Assembly (NCBI RefSeq): GCF_029227915.1
Contig: NC_079879.1
Span: 11,098,001 to 11,162,000, forward strand
Length of the DNA stretch: 64,000 nucleotides
Direction of reading: 5' to 3'
Source: Hydractinia symbiolongicarpus
Lineage: Eukaryota; Cnidaria; Hydrozoa; Anthoathecata; Hydractiniidae
Positions 11,901 to 23,827 of this stretch are shown in pieces. Below the pieces are notes generated by a model. It made no database searches and was not told where the DNA came from. It saw only the letters and a list, made by a program, of their open reading frames with translations. How positions within the stretch are numbered: position 1 is the stretch's first letter; each line of letters starts with the position of its first letter. Position numbers and translations under genes: made by a program.

Positions 11901-12841
11901 TAGGAAACTTCCAGTGGACCTCAGTTGTGTTTTTTTTATTATTTAGATGTCTTCAGTGCAACAACCTACAAATGTAATGCAACCAAATTTAATGAGTCAA
12001 CCAAATTTAATGAGTCAACCCAATTTAATGCAACAATCGAATACTCTGCCTCAAAACAATGCTATAATGATGTCACAACCACAAAATACAAACTTGATGC
12101 AATCAAATATATCTTCGTCACAACCAATGAATGTACGTGGTTTTCCTCTTTTTTTTATCTTAAACTGTATGTTTTTCTTCTACTTTTTAACTCCGGTGTT
12201 ACTATTTTACTTGCATCTAACGACTAACCACAAGTGAACTGATGTGTCAAGCGAAGTATCAGAAACATCTCCTGGCAAGTGAAGTATAGCTAGGTTACAG
12301 TTAAAGGAGATATCAAGGTAACAAATAAGGCGTTGACATTTTTGTTATGGTTTAAAATTTGATTTGCTTTTAGGCGTCTTCTGACAAAAACAAAGCAACA
12401 TTATGGAGCAACACCGGCGTTAATATCAGCTTAGACAGTCTGAGTCCAGGTGCTAACAGAAATAAACCAGCAATGCCTAGTATGAATCAAATGTCTGGAC
12501 AAAGTTTTGTTAGTCCTGCAATGCAACAACCCATGATGATGGGGCAAGCATACAATACAATGCAACAACAGCCACAATATGGTATGCCACAGCAACAAAA
12601 CATGATGATGATGAACACGGGTATGGCTAATATGAACTTAGGTATGTCACCACAAATGAGAATGCAAATGCAACCAAATATGGGTATGCAATCAAACATG
12701 GCCATGCGACCTAATATGGGTTTACAACAGCCAATGAATAGGCAGATGGGTATGGGAAACAACATAATGGGCATGCAACAAATGGGTATGACGTCACAAA
12801 CACAGATGAATCAAAATTTCGCTCAGTTTAAAGCTAGCTGA
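5966..12841 (+). CDS. CLINT1: CLINT1 / EpsinR (epsin-related ENTH protein), 5' exon missing
   Basis: Clathrin adaptor accessory of the trans-Golgi/endosome route that binds phosphoinositides through its ENTH domain. Exons: 5966-6164, 8213-8351, 8493-8636, 10083-10245, 11186-11601, 11688-11815, 11947-12132, 12374-12841, all GT-AG with matching phases, giving 613 residues. The human protein is about 625, so only some N-terminal residues are lacking; the first exon was not found, and 5966 begins in the third base of a codon. ENTH lies in exons 1-3 (TNVVMNYTEVESKVREATND, then SLLL-like, then KDQGLNIRHKVKEV). The exon at 11186 ends near LFGDF, and the next has FAQFESF; such motifs bind AP-1/GGA ear domains in this family. 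The C-terminus is Met/Gln-rich (Met-Gly, Gln-Gln repeats) as in known EpsinR. Exon 3 has two in-frame donors 9 nt apart (after 8627 or 8636). Confidence 0.93.
7200..7275. repeat. Short degenerate tandem repeat in CLINT1 intron
   Basis: Four to five units of about 18 bp with the core TTTTATACCAAACAA and variants; AT-rich, with no other function visible. Confidence 0.5.
9120..9245. repeat. Dispersed repeat related to the Helitron-like copies
   Basis: It shares GATGACGTCATC...GAAACGG...GACC...GGTGGTC(C/T)CTAGT...CCACGCA with the segment at 56640-56755, which is inside a Helitron-like copy. It is probably a fragment of the same family, lying in the intron between the third and fourth identified CLINT1 exons. 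Confidence 0.5.
9321..9502. repeat. Recent 91-bp direct duplication in CLINT1 intron
   Basis: Two copies, 9321-9411 and 9412-9502, are identical apart from about one base (TATGTATGAC against TATGTCTGAC). Near identity indicates a young duplication. Confidence 0.9.
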
Positions 12842-14800
12842 AAGCTGTCCTGATTTTAGCTCTTTTAATGAATACCGAGTATTTTTTCTGTTTGTTTGTT
12901 TAAAGGTTTTCGTATTTTTTGTGCTGTTTTTTGTAAGTTATTTGACTGCCTTGATAACATTTGATTTGGTTGCCAACATTTAGAACTTGTGTTTTGGCAC
13001 TTGTGAAATCTTTCATTCTGCACAGGACATGCATCGCTGACATTATGAGGACACAAACGATATTGTACAGAACCATTTATAAATTTATTTACTTTTTTTG
13101 TCTAAATAATTAAATTTTCTAGCAATTGTTAAAATTTTGACAGGTTTATGTACATACGATCAGCTGCTAATCCGTATGTAACATTTTTATTTGTGGTCAA
13201 CCTTTTTGCGCGAAAAACCTTCCTATGTTCGTGTAAGAAATTAATATTGTCGACCTTACTGAGTATATTCGTCTTAGAAGTCAGATGAGAATCTGACATC
13301 GTTTATTTTTATTATTTTTATTAATACTATTATTACTATTGTTATTTTCTCTATTTTTATAAATCTAAACTACCTAAAACGCAGTATCATTCACTTTATT
13401 TTTATGAAAAGTTTTCTTGCCATATGTAATTCTAAAGTCCTCCCTGTGTGTATGTTATTTTTTTGTATCTATTTTTCTTTCGTAACCAGTTTACTATACC
13501 ATCTATGATTCAAATTTGACTTTTAAATGTTTTCGTCATTTGTATATTTTGAAAGTTGTAACAAATAAACAAATAAAATGTTTTTCTGTATTTTCCTTTT
13601 CATATAACATTTTTTTCCAGTTTATAGAGTACCGAGATAAAAATGCTAAACCAATCTAGTCAATTCTAAAGCTTGAATGATGGCTCGCATATAAAGTCAA
13701 ACATTTACTTTGTTAGGTGAAAATGGCTGCCATAGGCGTTACCATGCACTTAATGTGATAGGTAACCGCAAAAAAAGTCTCAATGCGGGATTCCAAATAA
13801 ATTCGATGAAACATGATCTTTCCAATCGCATTCTCTGATAAGTTTTGTGTCTCGAAGGGTTAAAACATTGTTGGCGATAGAGAAAAAATTAGAGAAGGAA
13901 AAGATTTGTACGATCGAGTGGACATTTACCTTTTCATTCCCATTCAACTGCAGTTCTTGGTTGCCATTTTAAAAATGCTATAGTGTCTAAATCTTAATCG
14001 ATTTACTTCTTTCTTTGGGAAATGCACTATTTTCTGGTCAGGGTTAAAGGTTTAAACGACTGATAATATGCGGGGAGTACACCCTTTGTGTATGTACATC
14101 GTTCTCAGGTGTTTGCCTTATGTAAACGAACTTTATGGCGGTAAAAGTAAATGCAAATTTGATTGAAAATAAAGTAAGCACATTATGTAGTTGCCATTCG
14201 AGTTTTAGTAAGCACAAAGAATAGTCACTGTCGTTCTCCGGACTTTTTTATATCAAAAATGCAAAAAACCCTCGCGACGTGGGTGAACAAACGGTAAATG
14301 ACTGGATAAAAAAATAAGTCAGCTAAAAAGAATCTTCGTTATATCATTTTTGTTCTGGAATAAGGCTCTTGATTTAAGAAGGCGCTGAAGTTGACGCAGT
14401 TGGCAAAAGCCGTCATTATGCATAATTAATGTCGTTCGGTAATTTACAACGATTGCACCATTAGTGGAAATAAATATGGCGGCTGTTGTAATAAACAAAA
14501 AAGCACTTTCGATTTCACTATTTTTAAAAAATGCTTACGAGATTAAAAAATAACGTTTAAAAGGGACATAAAAGCTTTAGATTCATCGTTTTATGATCAT
14601 CCATGCAAGAGATAGTATTCCCGAAAAGTAGACTCAGTAAAATAAAAAGTGGAAAAGTAAGTGCTTCTTTCAAGTAAATTTGAAATGTCGAAATTCTTTT
14701 AGAGGAAATGTAGCTAGAAAATTTCTTCGCTTTTTAGACTATTGATTATTTCTGGCAGTACCAGACGTTTTCGAATCACATTTGCGACGTGGATACAGAA
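12842..14800. other. CLINT1 3' UTR and spacer to the RING gene
   Basis: The first ~740 bp are probably CLINT1 3' UTR, ending at the AATAAA pair near 13564. The remainder has no convincing coding exon; 14650-14800 directly precedes the RING start codon and may hold its promoter and leader. Confidence 0.5.
13564..13577 (+). terminator. Polyadenylation signals of CLINT1
   Basis: Two AATAAA hexamers (13564 and 13572) lie about 725 bp after the CLINT1 stop codon and are followed by T-rich DNA. Confidence 0.6.
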
Positions 14801-15586
14801 ATGGAGGAAGATATCGAAGAATCTGACGACATTTTCAATGTATATGAGTTTGATTGCTATGACCCATGGGTGAAAGAAAGGAAAGATAATTGTAAAGGCT
14901 TTAAAAAGAAATCACCCAAACATAATACAAACAAAAAGATTAGACATAAACTGATGGAAAAAACAAAAGCAGTCGACGAAGACAATCCAGAAGGTAGATT
15001 GAAGCTTCAAAAAATCTGTCCTATTTCCTTGAAAGGTAGACCATTAAAAACAACACATACAAAAAGAGAGCTTAAAAAGGCAGTCTTTTTACATGAACAT
15101 TTTATCAAGCAAAAGAAAAATATTTTAAAGCGACTAGACAAAAACGGTATTAGACGTTTATCTACTTATTCTGTGTCTGGTTACTCAGCTGAATTCATCC
15201 GTGATTACGGACGACCAAAAAACAAGACAAAATTCGCTTTATCATCTGTTAAATCTACTACATTAACACTGCACAACAAAAAACTTCAACTTTTAGTGGA
15301 CTTGCAATATAGAGAGGTAATGCCAGAGGATTATGAACTTCTTCTTTTACTTGACAACACGGTGTTACCTAACGTTGCAAGCAACAAAACAATGAACCAA
15401 TTGGAAACAACCGAAGCTCGAGAAAAAGTTCTAGGCGATCTATGCGTAATATGTGTGGAAGATATTTTAAAGGGCCAGCAAGTTATTGTCTTGCCAAAGT
15501 GTGAACACATTTTTCACGCGGATTGTATTACAATATGGTTAACGACTGCATCAGACAGGTGTCCCATAGACTCGTTGAAGGTTTAG
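14801..15586 (+). CDS. RING-H2 finger protein, putative E3 ubiquitin ligase
   Basis: Single-exon gene of 261 residues; the first in-frame ATG is 14801 (an in-frame GTG 12 bp upstream is not a eukaryotic start). The acidic N-terminus is followed by a Lys-rich basic part and a segment LQYREVMPEDYELLLLLDNT, which recurs in several RING proteins I cannot name precisely. The C-terminal RING-H2 spans about residues 215-257: C215, C218, C234, H236, H239, C242, C254 and D257. The last zinc ligand, normally Cys, is Asp here, a substitution known in RBX1-type RINGs. E3 activity is inferred from the fold only. The gene converges on SMYD5, whose stop codon is only 216 bp away. Confidence 0.8.
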   Translation: MEEDIEESDDIFNVYEFDCYDPWVKERKDNCKGFKKKSPKHNTNKKIRHKLMEKTKAVDEDNPEGRLKLQKICPISLKGRPLKTTHTKRELKKAVFLHEHFIKQKKNILKRLDKNGIRRLSTYSVSGYSAEFIRDYGRPKNKTKFALSSVKSTTLTLHNKKLQLLVDLQYREVMPEDYELLLLLDNTVLPNVASNKTMNQLETTEAREKVLGDLCVICVEDILKGQQVIVLPKCEHIFHADCITIWLTTASDRCPIDSLKV

Positions 15587-15592
15587 TGTAGG

Positions 15593-15602
15593 AATAAATA
15601 AA
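15593..15602 (+). terminator. Polyadenylation signal of the RING gene
   Basis: Overlapping AATAAA hexamers begin 7 bp after the TAG stop, implying a very short 3' UTR. Confidence 0.6.
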
Positions 15603-15802
15603 ATTATTTTTTAAAGAGTGTTGTATTATTTCCATAAATGTATTCAGTTTACATAAAAATAACATTGTTTCTTCGTAATAATCACACTACTTTTCCCATC
15701 TTCGTTGTTACTTGGATTGATTTCTAAAACACCTAACGATTAAACAGGATAATCGTTTCGACGAAAGTAAGAATTTAATCAGTACAAATTCATTTTTAAC
15801 TA

Positions 15803-18800
15803 TTAATCGTCGCAGTAGTCGCCCGTTTCTTGGATGTCTGATTCATCACTTGAAGTTACAGATTGTTGATCGCTTTCAATTTCACATCTTAAACACGAAC
15901 ACTCGAATAAATAATTTTCTCTAAAAAAAAATAGAATTTCGAAATAGTGGTGCAAAAAGTTGGGAAAAATGGTTGTCAGGAAAAAGTTTTGATTGGTACA
16001 ATATATTAGTCACTAAGCCTTATTTGTTTAATTGTTTTGGACTTTTTTTTACCAAGAAGGTAATGTAATGTCGTGTAAACAAGGCCTTGATGGTTTTCTT
16101 AACAAAATTAATGGAATGAAGTATCGATAATTTTTTTTTTCTAATTAGATTTTGGTATTACGTTGGTTCTGAACCGGTTACTACGAGGGGTAAACTATTT
16201 GCTTTACCTTAAGATTTTCTGTCTTGAATGACGACTCCTATCTCTTTGACACTCGTCCAAATAACAGATACATATTTCCTACAAGTAAAAGTTGTAAATA
16301 CTCTCCATAAAAATCAACCTTCAGTTAATATATAATTAGTGCCATCGAATGTCCTGCGTTGCTATTCATCGACATAGATTGAAATAAATTACTGGGTTGA
16401 CCTTTGGGGCTGGTTCAAGAAAGTAGGGTGGGGGGAAGCTTTTTCTTTTCTCTAAATTCAGAGCTATTCATTCACATATTTTTAGTTTACTAGTAATAGG
16501 CGCCTATTTATTAGGAAACTTTTTTCTACCTTTTTCGAAATTTTCACCTAGCCTAGGCGTTGCTCAATGTTTTAACAAACATTTTTGACGGAAAGAAATT
16601 TCTGGAAAATTTATTACAGCGAAACGTTCTCATAGCGAAGAACTCGAATTCCATTTCTCCTTCTAGGTTGATATCTCTATAGCGGGCACACCCAAGATGG
16701 GTCATTAAGAAGTTTGTTTATATTTTCAATAAAAGATAGGAAATTTAAAATATTTTTTTTAGGCTTTGCCTTCTCCTAGAAACATCCTCTTAAAATACTA
16801 CACGGTCGATTGACTATACTCCAGAGCATATTTTTAAAGCAATATATGCGGATTTAAAAAAAAACTCTGCATGGCATACACCTCTCTACAGCGAACACTT
16901 TTTTTGAAGTCGCAATGGTGTCCGCTGGTTTCACTGTATTTTTGTTTTTATTTATGTTTTGCGTTTTTGCATCTAATCAACAAAAAATAAATAAAAGTCG
17001 TTAATCGTAAAAATAAAATTGGCAAAATGAGTCAAAAATTAGTTACCCGCAAAATTCTGTTTTATAAGTTTTTTTTTTTAAAACCGTTTCCCTGAAAATT
17101 ACAAGAAAATATGTGCATAAGTTAATCAAATTCCAAAAAAAGAGAGGAGGAGTTTGCGATAATAATTCGCCTCCTGTTGCTTATTGCAAAAATGTATTTT
17201 AAAAAATAATATTCTTCTGCATGAAATCACGATAACGTATCTGACATTCTACCTCATTTGGCTCGATATCTGACAGCGCGACAAGCACTAGAGTAGAATT
17301 GTTGTATGGAAAAGTAACTTCTGCGTTTGGTGAGCAGCTGTGATTGCCTACAAATTAGAGATGCATAAAGTATGTGTATGGAGTTAGAATATTTGTTGCA
17401 GCATAAGGGAGCCGAACAGGACATCGAATTTACATTAAGTTATATATATAATAAATATATAACGAACGCAGGCAAGAACTTACATTTACTTTGTAACTCA
17501 AATAAACCAGACCCTTCGCAATTCAAGAATTGTCCAGATTCTATAGATATGGGAAATAACTTTTAAACATTAAAAACATTGGTATAACAATGCGCATGTG
17601 TGTAGGAGTGGAGGTAAACGTTGCGATATACTTCATATCAGCCAGTCAAGTTTCAAGAGCAAAATCGTGTAACAATAATCGAAAAGTTTTTAGAATAAAG
17701 TAACTTAACCTAGCTAATACCCTAGTGATAAAACCTTCGTAGGTAGATAATACCGTTTGTAGAAAAACAAATTCATTTTGTGGGCGCAAATGAATGTTTG
17801 CAAAATTTCAGGAGAATTAACCTTCGCTATTAATGCAAATATGTTAGTAAATTATTTTGAAAAAAAAAAAGCATTTTTTCAATAAAGCATTCACAGGAAA
17901 AGATATTTAATGATATTGTATGCTTTTCTTCGTTTGACTTTCTACGAATATGATGCTCATATACTTTTAATTTCGCGAATTTAGTCAGAATCTGCGCAAA
18001 GCAATACCCGCTAAAATTAGTACAATTAACGTATTGAATCACTTCCATACTTCTTAAATTTTATTTTTCCTTTGTACGGCACAACAGTGCACAGCAGATA
18101 CTATTTACTTTCAATACCTTTCTCAATGTCATCATACAAATTGTCAATAATGTTGTCAACTTTTTCTCTTTCACTTTCTTCTAACTGGAGCGCATCTACG
18201 TTATGAACATACTGGCTAAGAGAACTAAAATACAAAACCGAAATTAGCTAAATAAAAACAAATTAGTCATATTAACCCGTGGAAAAAGTAACGGCCTGTC
18301 AGCTAAATTATTTACCCTTCGGGAATCCTTGATAAAACTGCGTGTAACCATTTTGACCATACAGAATATTGGTAATAATATAGGAGACTAGTCGTTAACC
18401 AGAGAAAAAAACCCTCAAGTTCACCCGTCAGCAAAATCATTTACTTCGCGGAAATCCTGGATAGAGGTGCGGGAATCCTGGATAGAGGTGCGTGTAGTCA
18501 TTTTGAACAGACAGATTATGGGTATCAATATAGGAGATAAATTCTTAGTCAATTTATTGTAATTACCTGGTACCAATTCCTTGACCATTCATTCCTATCA
18601 GAGCAAATAAAGATTTCAAACCATCCATTGTTAAGAGCTAAAATACAAAAAAATAATATATAATACCACATGCATTAACGTATATATCATCTTTAAAAAT
18701 ATATATACTAAAAAAAAACAAATACTTTTGGATAATACTCAATAGGTACAGCATCCTTTAAAAGTCTGTACATCCTTGAAAGCTCGCCCTGAAATAAATT

Positions 18801-21196
18801 ATTATTTTAAAGAAAAAACAATTTGAAACTTATAAAAAAAGCAAATCAATCAATGTACAATACCTGAAATTTTTCACCGAGTAGCTTATGTGTCATTTTG
18901 GTGTCAATATCTCTAACATTACTGACAAATTGGTTGAATTTTTCAAGTTGCTTTTCCGGATCTGGAGACTGTGAAAAAACATTTATGTTATTATACGATA
19001 GTCATAAAAATGCATTTTTAAAAAACAACAATAGGCAGGTAGAGTTTTTCGGAATGTTTTTACCTGTGCAATCATAGAAACCATTCGTGAAATTAACATA
19101 ATGCTAGCAGTTTCTGGTGGGTAGTGAATTTTTCTAAAAAGAAAGAAATAATATGTTAATAAGAATCAATGAATCATGAGATTACGTATAACAGATTGTA
19201 TTGGTCTTTTACGGTAAAGTTCTGTCTGTTCAATTTTGCGTCACACGACATTAAGTTCATGCCAACAATGAGCAAGAATTAAATATGACAACAGTAAAAC
19301 AAATCTGAACTTATTAACTTCACGTAGTGGAAAAGATTTATAGATACTAAAAGATGGTACAAAACTATCTAAAGATAAAAATAAAAACGTCGTCTGGTTA
19401 TATTATTAAGTTTTTGCTTATGAATCACAATAATTTTCAGCACAACCAATCTGTATTCCGCATTTATTTCCTTTAATGCCGTTGTACTGTCTTTTTAATT
19501 TTCTACAACTTGCCCCCTTTTTTTTTAAGCAAATGGAAATTTACCAACCAATCATGTGTCATAATCAAGATTTATGGTGAAATGCAATCTTATTTTTCGT
19601 TTAATATTTTGATCATCTAGTGCAACCAAATCTTTTGATAAATAGAAAGTTAGAGAATTTTGACATTAATGAGGAAAATGAGATTTTCGTGAAAGTTGAA
19701 ACTTCTGAGAACTTTTTTTATTTTTTTATTAGTACATTTACATATCAACTACTTTAAAGTTATTATTTTCATTTATTTTTTCAAGGTAAAGATAGTTCAG
19801 AGATTTTGTGCATTGCTTTTTTAGAAATTTGCTAGTACTTTTAGCAGTTTTAACTTTTAAATTCTGCTTATTTAGAAATTGCTCTATCAGAGGCTGATCG
19901 TTATTTTTATAACTATGAATTTCCAGGCAGATAATTTTCGCGATAACAGTAAAAATTATTCAAGTTAGGCAATAAAATTTGACTAATACAAAGCTTTTAC
20001 AATTGTGTAAACATGCGGTTGCGGTAGGAAAACAGATATGTTATATTTCCTTTGTTATATTAAGAGGCGCTTGTTTTCTATTTAAAAACAGAAATCTAAG
20101 AACTGAAACGTTGTTGAAACTAACCTCCACTCCTCTTCCAGTTTATTCAAAGGATGCTCGTTGTTATTTTTATCATGACCCAGACATAAAAATTTATGAT
20201 ATTTTTCTTCTGCTTCCAGAAAACACGCTGAGGAGCAAAAAGAAAGCTAAAAACAAAAATGCTAATTACTCTTAAAATTAAGGCAACAAAAGAAAACAAA
20301 AATTATTTATCAATTTGATTATCATTACCATGCACCTTGGACATTTGACTATGTTTTTTCGTGATTTTGTAGCATCACAACATAAATCACTGTACGGTAG
20401 CTCTCTGTCATAGTCTGCTGTTAATCTACGTGCCATATTTTGAGCCGTTTCCAAAGATTTCATGCAGTTGTCGCATGCTGTGTAATTGTATTGTCTGTTC
20501 CATGAAAATTGACATGCAATCTCTGGTTTCTCCTCAAATATAGTTGCACCTAATTGGACAATAATGTAAAGTTTATAATTATGACGAAATCTTGCGAAAA
20601 TTAAAGACTACCTTTAGTTTTTATAACATGTTGGGTTTATTAGTTGATAAAAGGATACATGTTTATTCACTGTTTCGCCAAATATTGAAAAATTAATGTC
20701 AGCAGTTTTATTGACCATGCGCCATAAAAAACATTAGCAGCAGATGATTGTGTAGCAATTTTTCAATAAACATACAAAAATAAAAGCAAAACATTTGGTT
20801 AAAAGCCGGATGTGCATAATTATACATTGTAAACCTATGATCGTTGAAAAGTTATGGAAAATACGTAAGACATAATCTATTGCATATCACCACATTCATA
20901 TTATATGCATTTTTAAAGTAAAAAAGAATTGTTAAAATATTTTTTTTGGTCGCATCTGCAATATATTTGCATATGATTGCTACTTTTATAGTCAGCAATT
21001 TCCAAATTGGACCTACCATGAACTCCATTGGTTTAAGACTAAAAATAGCAAATTTTGAAATATAAAAAAAATAAAAATGGTACTTATTGCAACCTTCCTT
21101 AATAGCTGCTGATGAAAACAATCCTTTGCCTTTACTTTCAGTATTTTTTACGTAAAGGGTTGCAGGTGAAGGTACAATATCCATTGCAGTTGCCAT
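15803..21196 (-). CDS. SMYD5: SMYD5, SET/MYND protein lysine methyltransferase
   Basis: Family members methylate histone or ribosomal lysines. Twelve exons in transcript order: 21196-21094, 20549-20329, 20246-20125, 19133-19064, 18968-18864, 18788-18726, 18637-18567, 18224-18118, 17540-17484, 17347-17253, 16278-16208, 15920-15803; phases agree at every junction, giving 400 residues (human about 418). Landmarks: N-terminal SKGKGLFSS (SET start); Cys-rich MYND-like zinc part in exons 2-3 (ACDNCMKSL...KCPRCM, then [19 protein letters not shown]); [38 protein letters not shown] joined across an intron to the NHSC motif; [20 protein letters not shown]; post-[15 protein letters not shown]. The C-terminal tail is acidic and Ser-rich like the Glu-rich tail of vertebrate SMYD5, which separates it from SMYD1-3 with TPR-like C-termini. 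The first donor (GAAG/GTTGCA) is weak. Confidence 0.93.
18280..18545. repeat. Diverged duplication in a SMYD5 intron
   Basis: 18290-18395 and 18415-18540 share GTCAGC.AAAT.ATTTAC, GGAATCCT(T/G)GATA, TGCGTGTA and ATATAGGAGA blocks. A further exact 21-bp copy (GCGGGAATCCTGGATAGAGGT core) is repeated inside the second unit near 18450-18490. Confidence 0.6.
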
Positions 21197-21729
21197 CTCT
21201 TTTTTCTTTTCCTTAGCTAATTAAACAATAAGAAGACACCATCAGTTGCTCAAAATATCATACAAACTTGTTAAAATATACACATTTTTTATATATACAT
21301 TCTTTTTTGAAAACAAAAATAAAACAAGGTAATCTGAGAATATAAAATAAAGAAAAGGTGGTAAAATAATTTATATAAGTAACATAAACACATTTATAGT
21401 TCACTTTTCAGAATTAGAATATAAGTTAAAATTCTGCAGACTAATTTTTATCATATACATTAAGGTATGAGAATTTCTTGCATTGTGGCACAACCTTACC
21501 TCAAAAATTGAAGACAATTTTTACATGACTTAAAAAACCATTTTATATCCTTTTATCGTTAGCCAACAATGCAGTTGTCCTGCGAAATTGAAGTTAGGGA
21601 AATTTTTCAACATGTTATAGAGAGTTGCTAAAAATACATACATAATAAAAAACGTTTTATACATAAACTAGTTGCTAGTCAAGAATAAAAATATACATCA
21701 TTATTATCTATTCTCAATATTTACAATAG
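21197..21729. other. Spacer between OXSM 3' end and SMYD5 start
   Basis: AT-rich, with no coding exon seen. Both genes run leftward, so this stretch should hold the OXSM 3' UTR and the SMYD5 promoter and leader; I could not locate a clear poly(A) hexamer for OXSM. Confidence 0.5.
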
Positions 21730-23109
21730 TTATTGTAGTTCTCCAAAACACAATGTAGCATTTGTGCCACCAAAACCAAACGAATTTTTTAAAGCAATGC
21801 GTCTTTTTCCAGATGAAGTATAATCCTTGGCTTCATTAGCTACATAATCTAAATCAAAACCAGCTTTTTTGTCTTGTTTAAATAAATTCATTGTTGGTGG
21901 AATAATTTTATCATGTAGAGCCAGCAATGTAAAGGCAGATTCAACGGCCCCTGCTGCTCCTAATAAATGTCCAATTGCACCTTTGCACGAAGAGATTTTT
22001 AAGTTATACGCATGCTCACCAAAACACCTTTTTATTGCTACATTTTCAACAGCATCTCCAATTGGTGTTGATGTAGCATGGGCATTTACATATTGAACAT
22101 CTGATGGTGAAATTATTGCGTCTTGTAATGCAGCATTCATTGAAAGATATGCCCCAGTTCCATCTTCATGTGCAGCAGTCATGTGATATGCATCACCTGA
22201 CATACCATAACCCAATACTTCACCATATATTTTAGCATTCCGCTTGAGAGCATGGTCATATTCTTCTAGGACTAAGATGGCAGCTCCCTCCCCAATAACA
22301 AATCCATCTCTATCCATATCAAATGGTCTTGAAGATGATTCTGGATTTTGGGAAAATAAATGAGAAAGTGCACGTGCTCTGGAAAAACCTGCAACAGCCA
22401 CAGGAATAATAGCAGCCTCTGTTCCACCGCATATCATTACATCAGCGTCACTATTACGTATAAGTCTCATTGAATCTCCTATTGCATGACAACCTGTTGT
22501 ACATGCTGTTGAAACAGAAAGGTTAGGTCCTTGGAATCCATACCTTATACTGATGTGTCCTGAAGACATATTAACTAGGATCTTAGGCACAAAATAAGGA
22601 CTAACACGTTTGTAACCTCTTTCTTTTAAAGTCAGAGAGGTTTCAGCTATAGTTTCCATATCCACCATTCCACTACCAACAGCAACTCCAGTACGCTGTT
22701 TGCACTTAGCATCCGTAGGTCTCCAACCCGAATCTTCAATAGCTTCCTCTGCAGCTACTAAAGCATAAATCATACTCTGTGATAAATATTTTGTGTCTCC
22801 TTTTTTAATAAAATCAGGAATATTAAAAGAACCATGCGAAATGCCAGTGGGAACAAAAGCAGCAACCTGCGATGGAATGCCTTCAAAGCCTGGTTTTTTA
22901 TTTAATTTCACGCCAATAGATCCACCTATAAGTTTCTGCCACGCTAACTGACTTCCACATCCAAGAGGTGATACAATGCCTATTCCAGAACATACTACTC
23001 TTCGTTTAGGAGACACATTGTGAAAAAAACGTGTGAACCTTTGTGTTATATCAATAAATTTTTTTGATAGTTTACAAGACATTCTAATGTTGATTGTGGA
23101 TAAATACAT
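21730..23109 (-). CDS. OXSM: Mitochondrial 3-oxoacyl-ACP synthase (KAS II / FabF type)
   Basis: Condensing enzyme of mitochondrial type II fatty-acid synthesis, extending acyl-ACP with malonyl-ACP (the route that supplies octanoyl groups for lipoate). Single exon, 459 residues, start ATG at 23109. Residues 1-33 are basic and Ser/Thr/Phe-rich without acidic residues up to Asp20, as in a mitochondrial targeting peptide; the enzyme proper starts at KRRVVCSGIGIVSPLG. The catalytic Cys203 is in VSTACTTGCHA; His344 in VNAHATSTPIGD and His381 in CKGAIGHLLGAAG complete the Cys-His-His triad, with Lys376 conserved. It ends with the family motif NSFGFGGTNATL. Absence of introns contrasts with SMYD5 next door; it is intact and full length, so a retrocopy is possible but nothing suggests it is dead. 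Confidence 0.96.
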   Translation of the reverse strand: MYLSTINIRMSCKLSKKFIDITQRFTRFFHNVSPKRRVVCSGIGIVSPLGCGSQLAWQKLIGGSIGVKLNKKPGFEGIPSQVAAFVPTGISHGSFNIPDFIKKGDTKYLSQSMIYALVAAEEAIEDSGWRPTDAKCKQRTGVAVGSGMVDMETIAETSLTLKERGYKRVSPYFVPKILVNMSSGHISIRYGFQGPNLSVSTACTTGCHAIGDSMRLIRNSDADVMICGGTEAAIIPVAVAGFSRARALSHLFSQNPESSSRPFDMDRDGFVIGEGAAILVLEEYDHALKRNAKIYGEVLGYGMSGDAYHMTAAHEDGTGAYLSMNAALQDAIISPSDVQYVNAHATSTPIGDAVENVAIKRCFGEHAYNLKISSCKGAIGHLLGAAGAVESAFTLLALHDKIIPPTMNLFKQDKKAGFDLDYVANEAKDYTSSGKRRIALKNSFGFGGTNATLCFGELQ

Positions 23110-23472
23110 ATGTATATTTGCTGCAAAATAAAATTATATTTGTTAACAAATTTCTTCAGAAACTTATTAACAAGGTGTTATTTCATGTTTTAAAAATTAA
23201 CTCTTTCTATCAAAGTCATCCTCATTTCACAAGATACAAAAAAGCAGGTTGACATAAAAATCACCTCAGTTTTTAAAATTCTGGTGAATAAAAAAAAGTG
23301 GAATTTAATCTGAAGAAAACAATGTGAATTCACTAAGATGCCAAGGTCTTTCTATAAGTCGCACTTACCTGGAAGTTTTGCATGAGAAACTCTCAATAGG
23401 TATATCCAAATTCATTTTGATCCCAGAATTTAATTTTTACATTTTCATTTTGCCATCTGCCTGACCACCATA

Positions 23473-23793
23473 GACCTTTTTAAATGTTTACATTTTCCGG
23501 GGTAAGCCCTTTTGGCAATTGCGTGGCAGGCTAAAAGATGCAGGCACTAGATGAAGTGAGGTCCTTTTTAGTCTGTTTCTTTGCCACAAAGGTATCATTA
23601 CAACTTTATAAAAAAATATGTCAATCAGAAGTTATCGATCTACACTTGATAATAGTTTAAAGCCCTAAAAATGTTTCCGTAGAAAGAAATGGGCTGAAAA
23701 ACACCTTTCTTCAGCAAGCCTCCTCATCTTTCTTCCTGCCATGCAGTTGTTAGAGCCAGAAGGGCTTAGAAAATGTAAACATTCAAAAAGGTC
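23473..23793. mobile_element. 321-bp MITE with TA duplication
   Basis: The ends GACCTTTTTAAATGTTTACA and its inverse (one mismatch in 20) continue as imperfect inverted repeats for about 70 bp on each side (AAGCCCTT.TGG, GCRTGGCAGG). TA flanks both ends (23471-23472 and 23794-23795). It lies 360 bp upstream of the OXSM start codon. Confidence 0.8.
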
Positions 23794-23827
23794 TATTGCA
23801 ATTTTCTTCTTACTAGGTCTCATTACT

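Noticed and set aside
12487-12774. 95-codon minus-strand frame
   Set aside because: Exact antisense of the Met/Gln-rich end of CLINT1; the composition is a mirror of ATG/CAA repeats.
14789-14800. Start of the RING gene at 14789
   Set aside because: The codon there is GTG; the first ATG in frame is 14801.
19979-20275. 98-codon plus-strand frame
   Set aside because: It overlaps SMYD5 exon 3 on the other strand, which has splice sites and clear family similarity.
21869-22096. Plus-strand frame inside OXSM
   Set aside because: Shadow of the OXSM coding sequence on the other strand.
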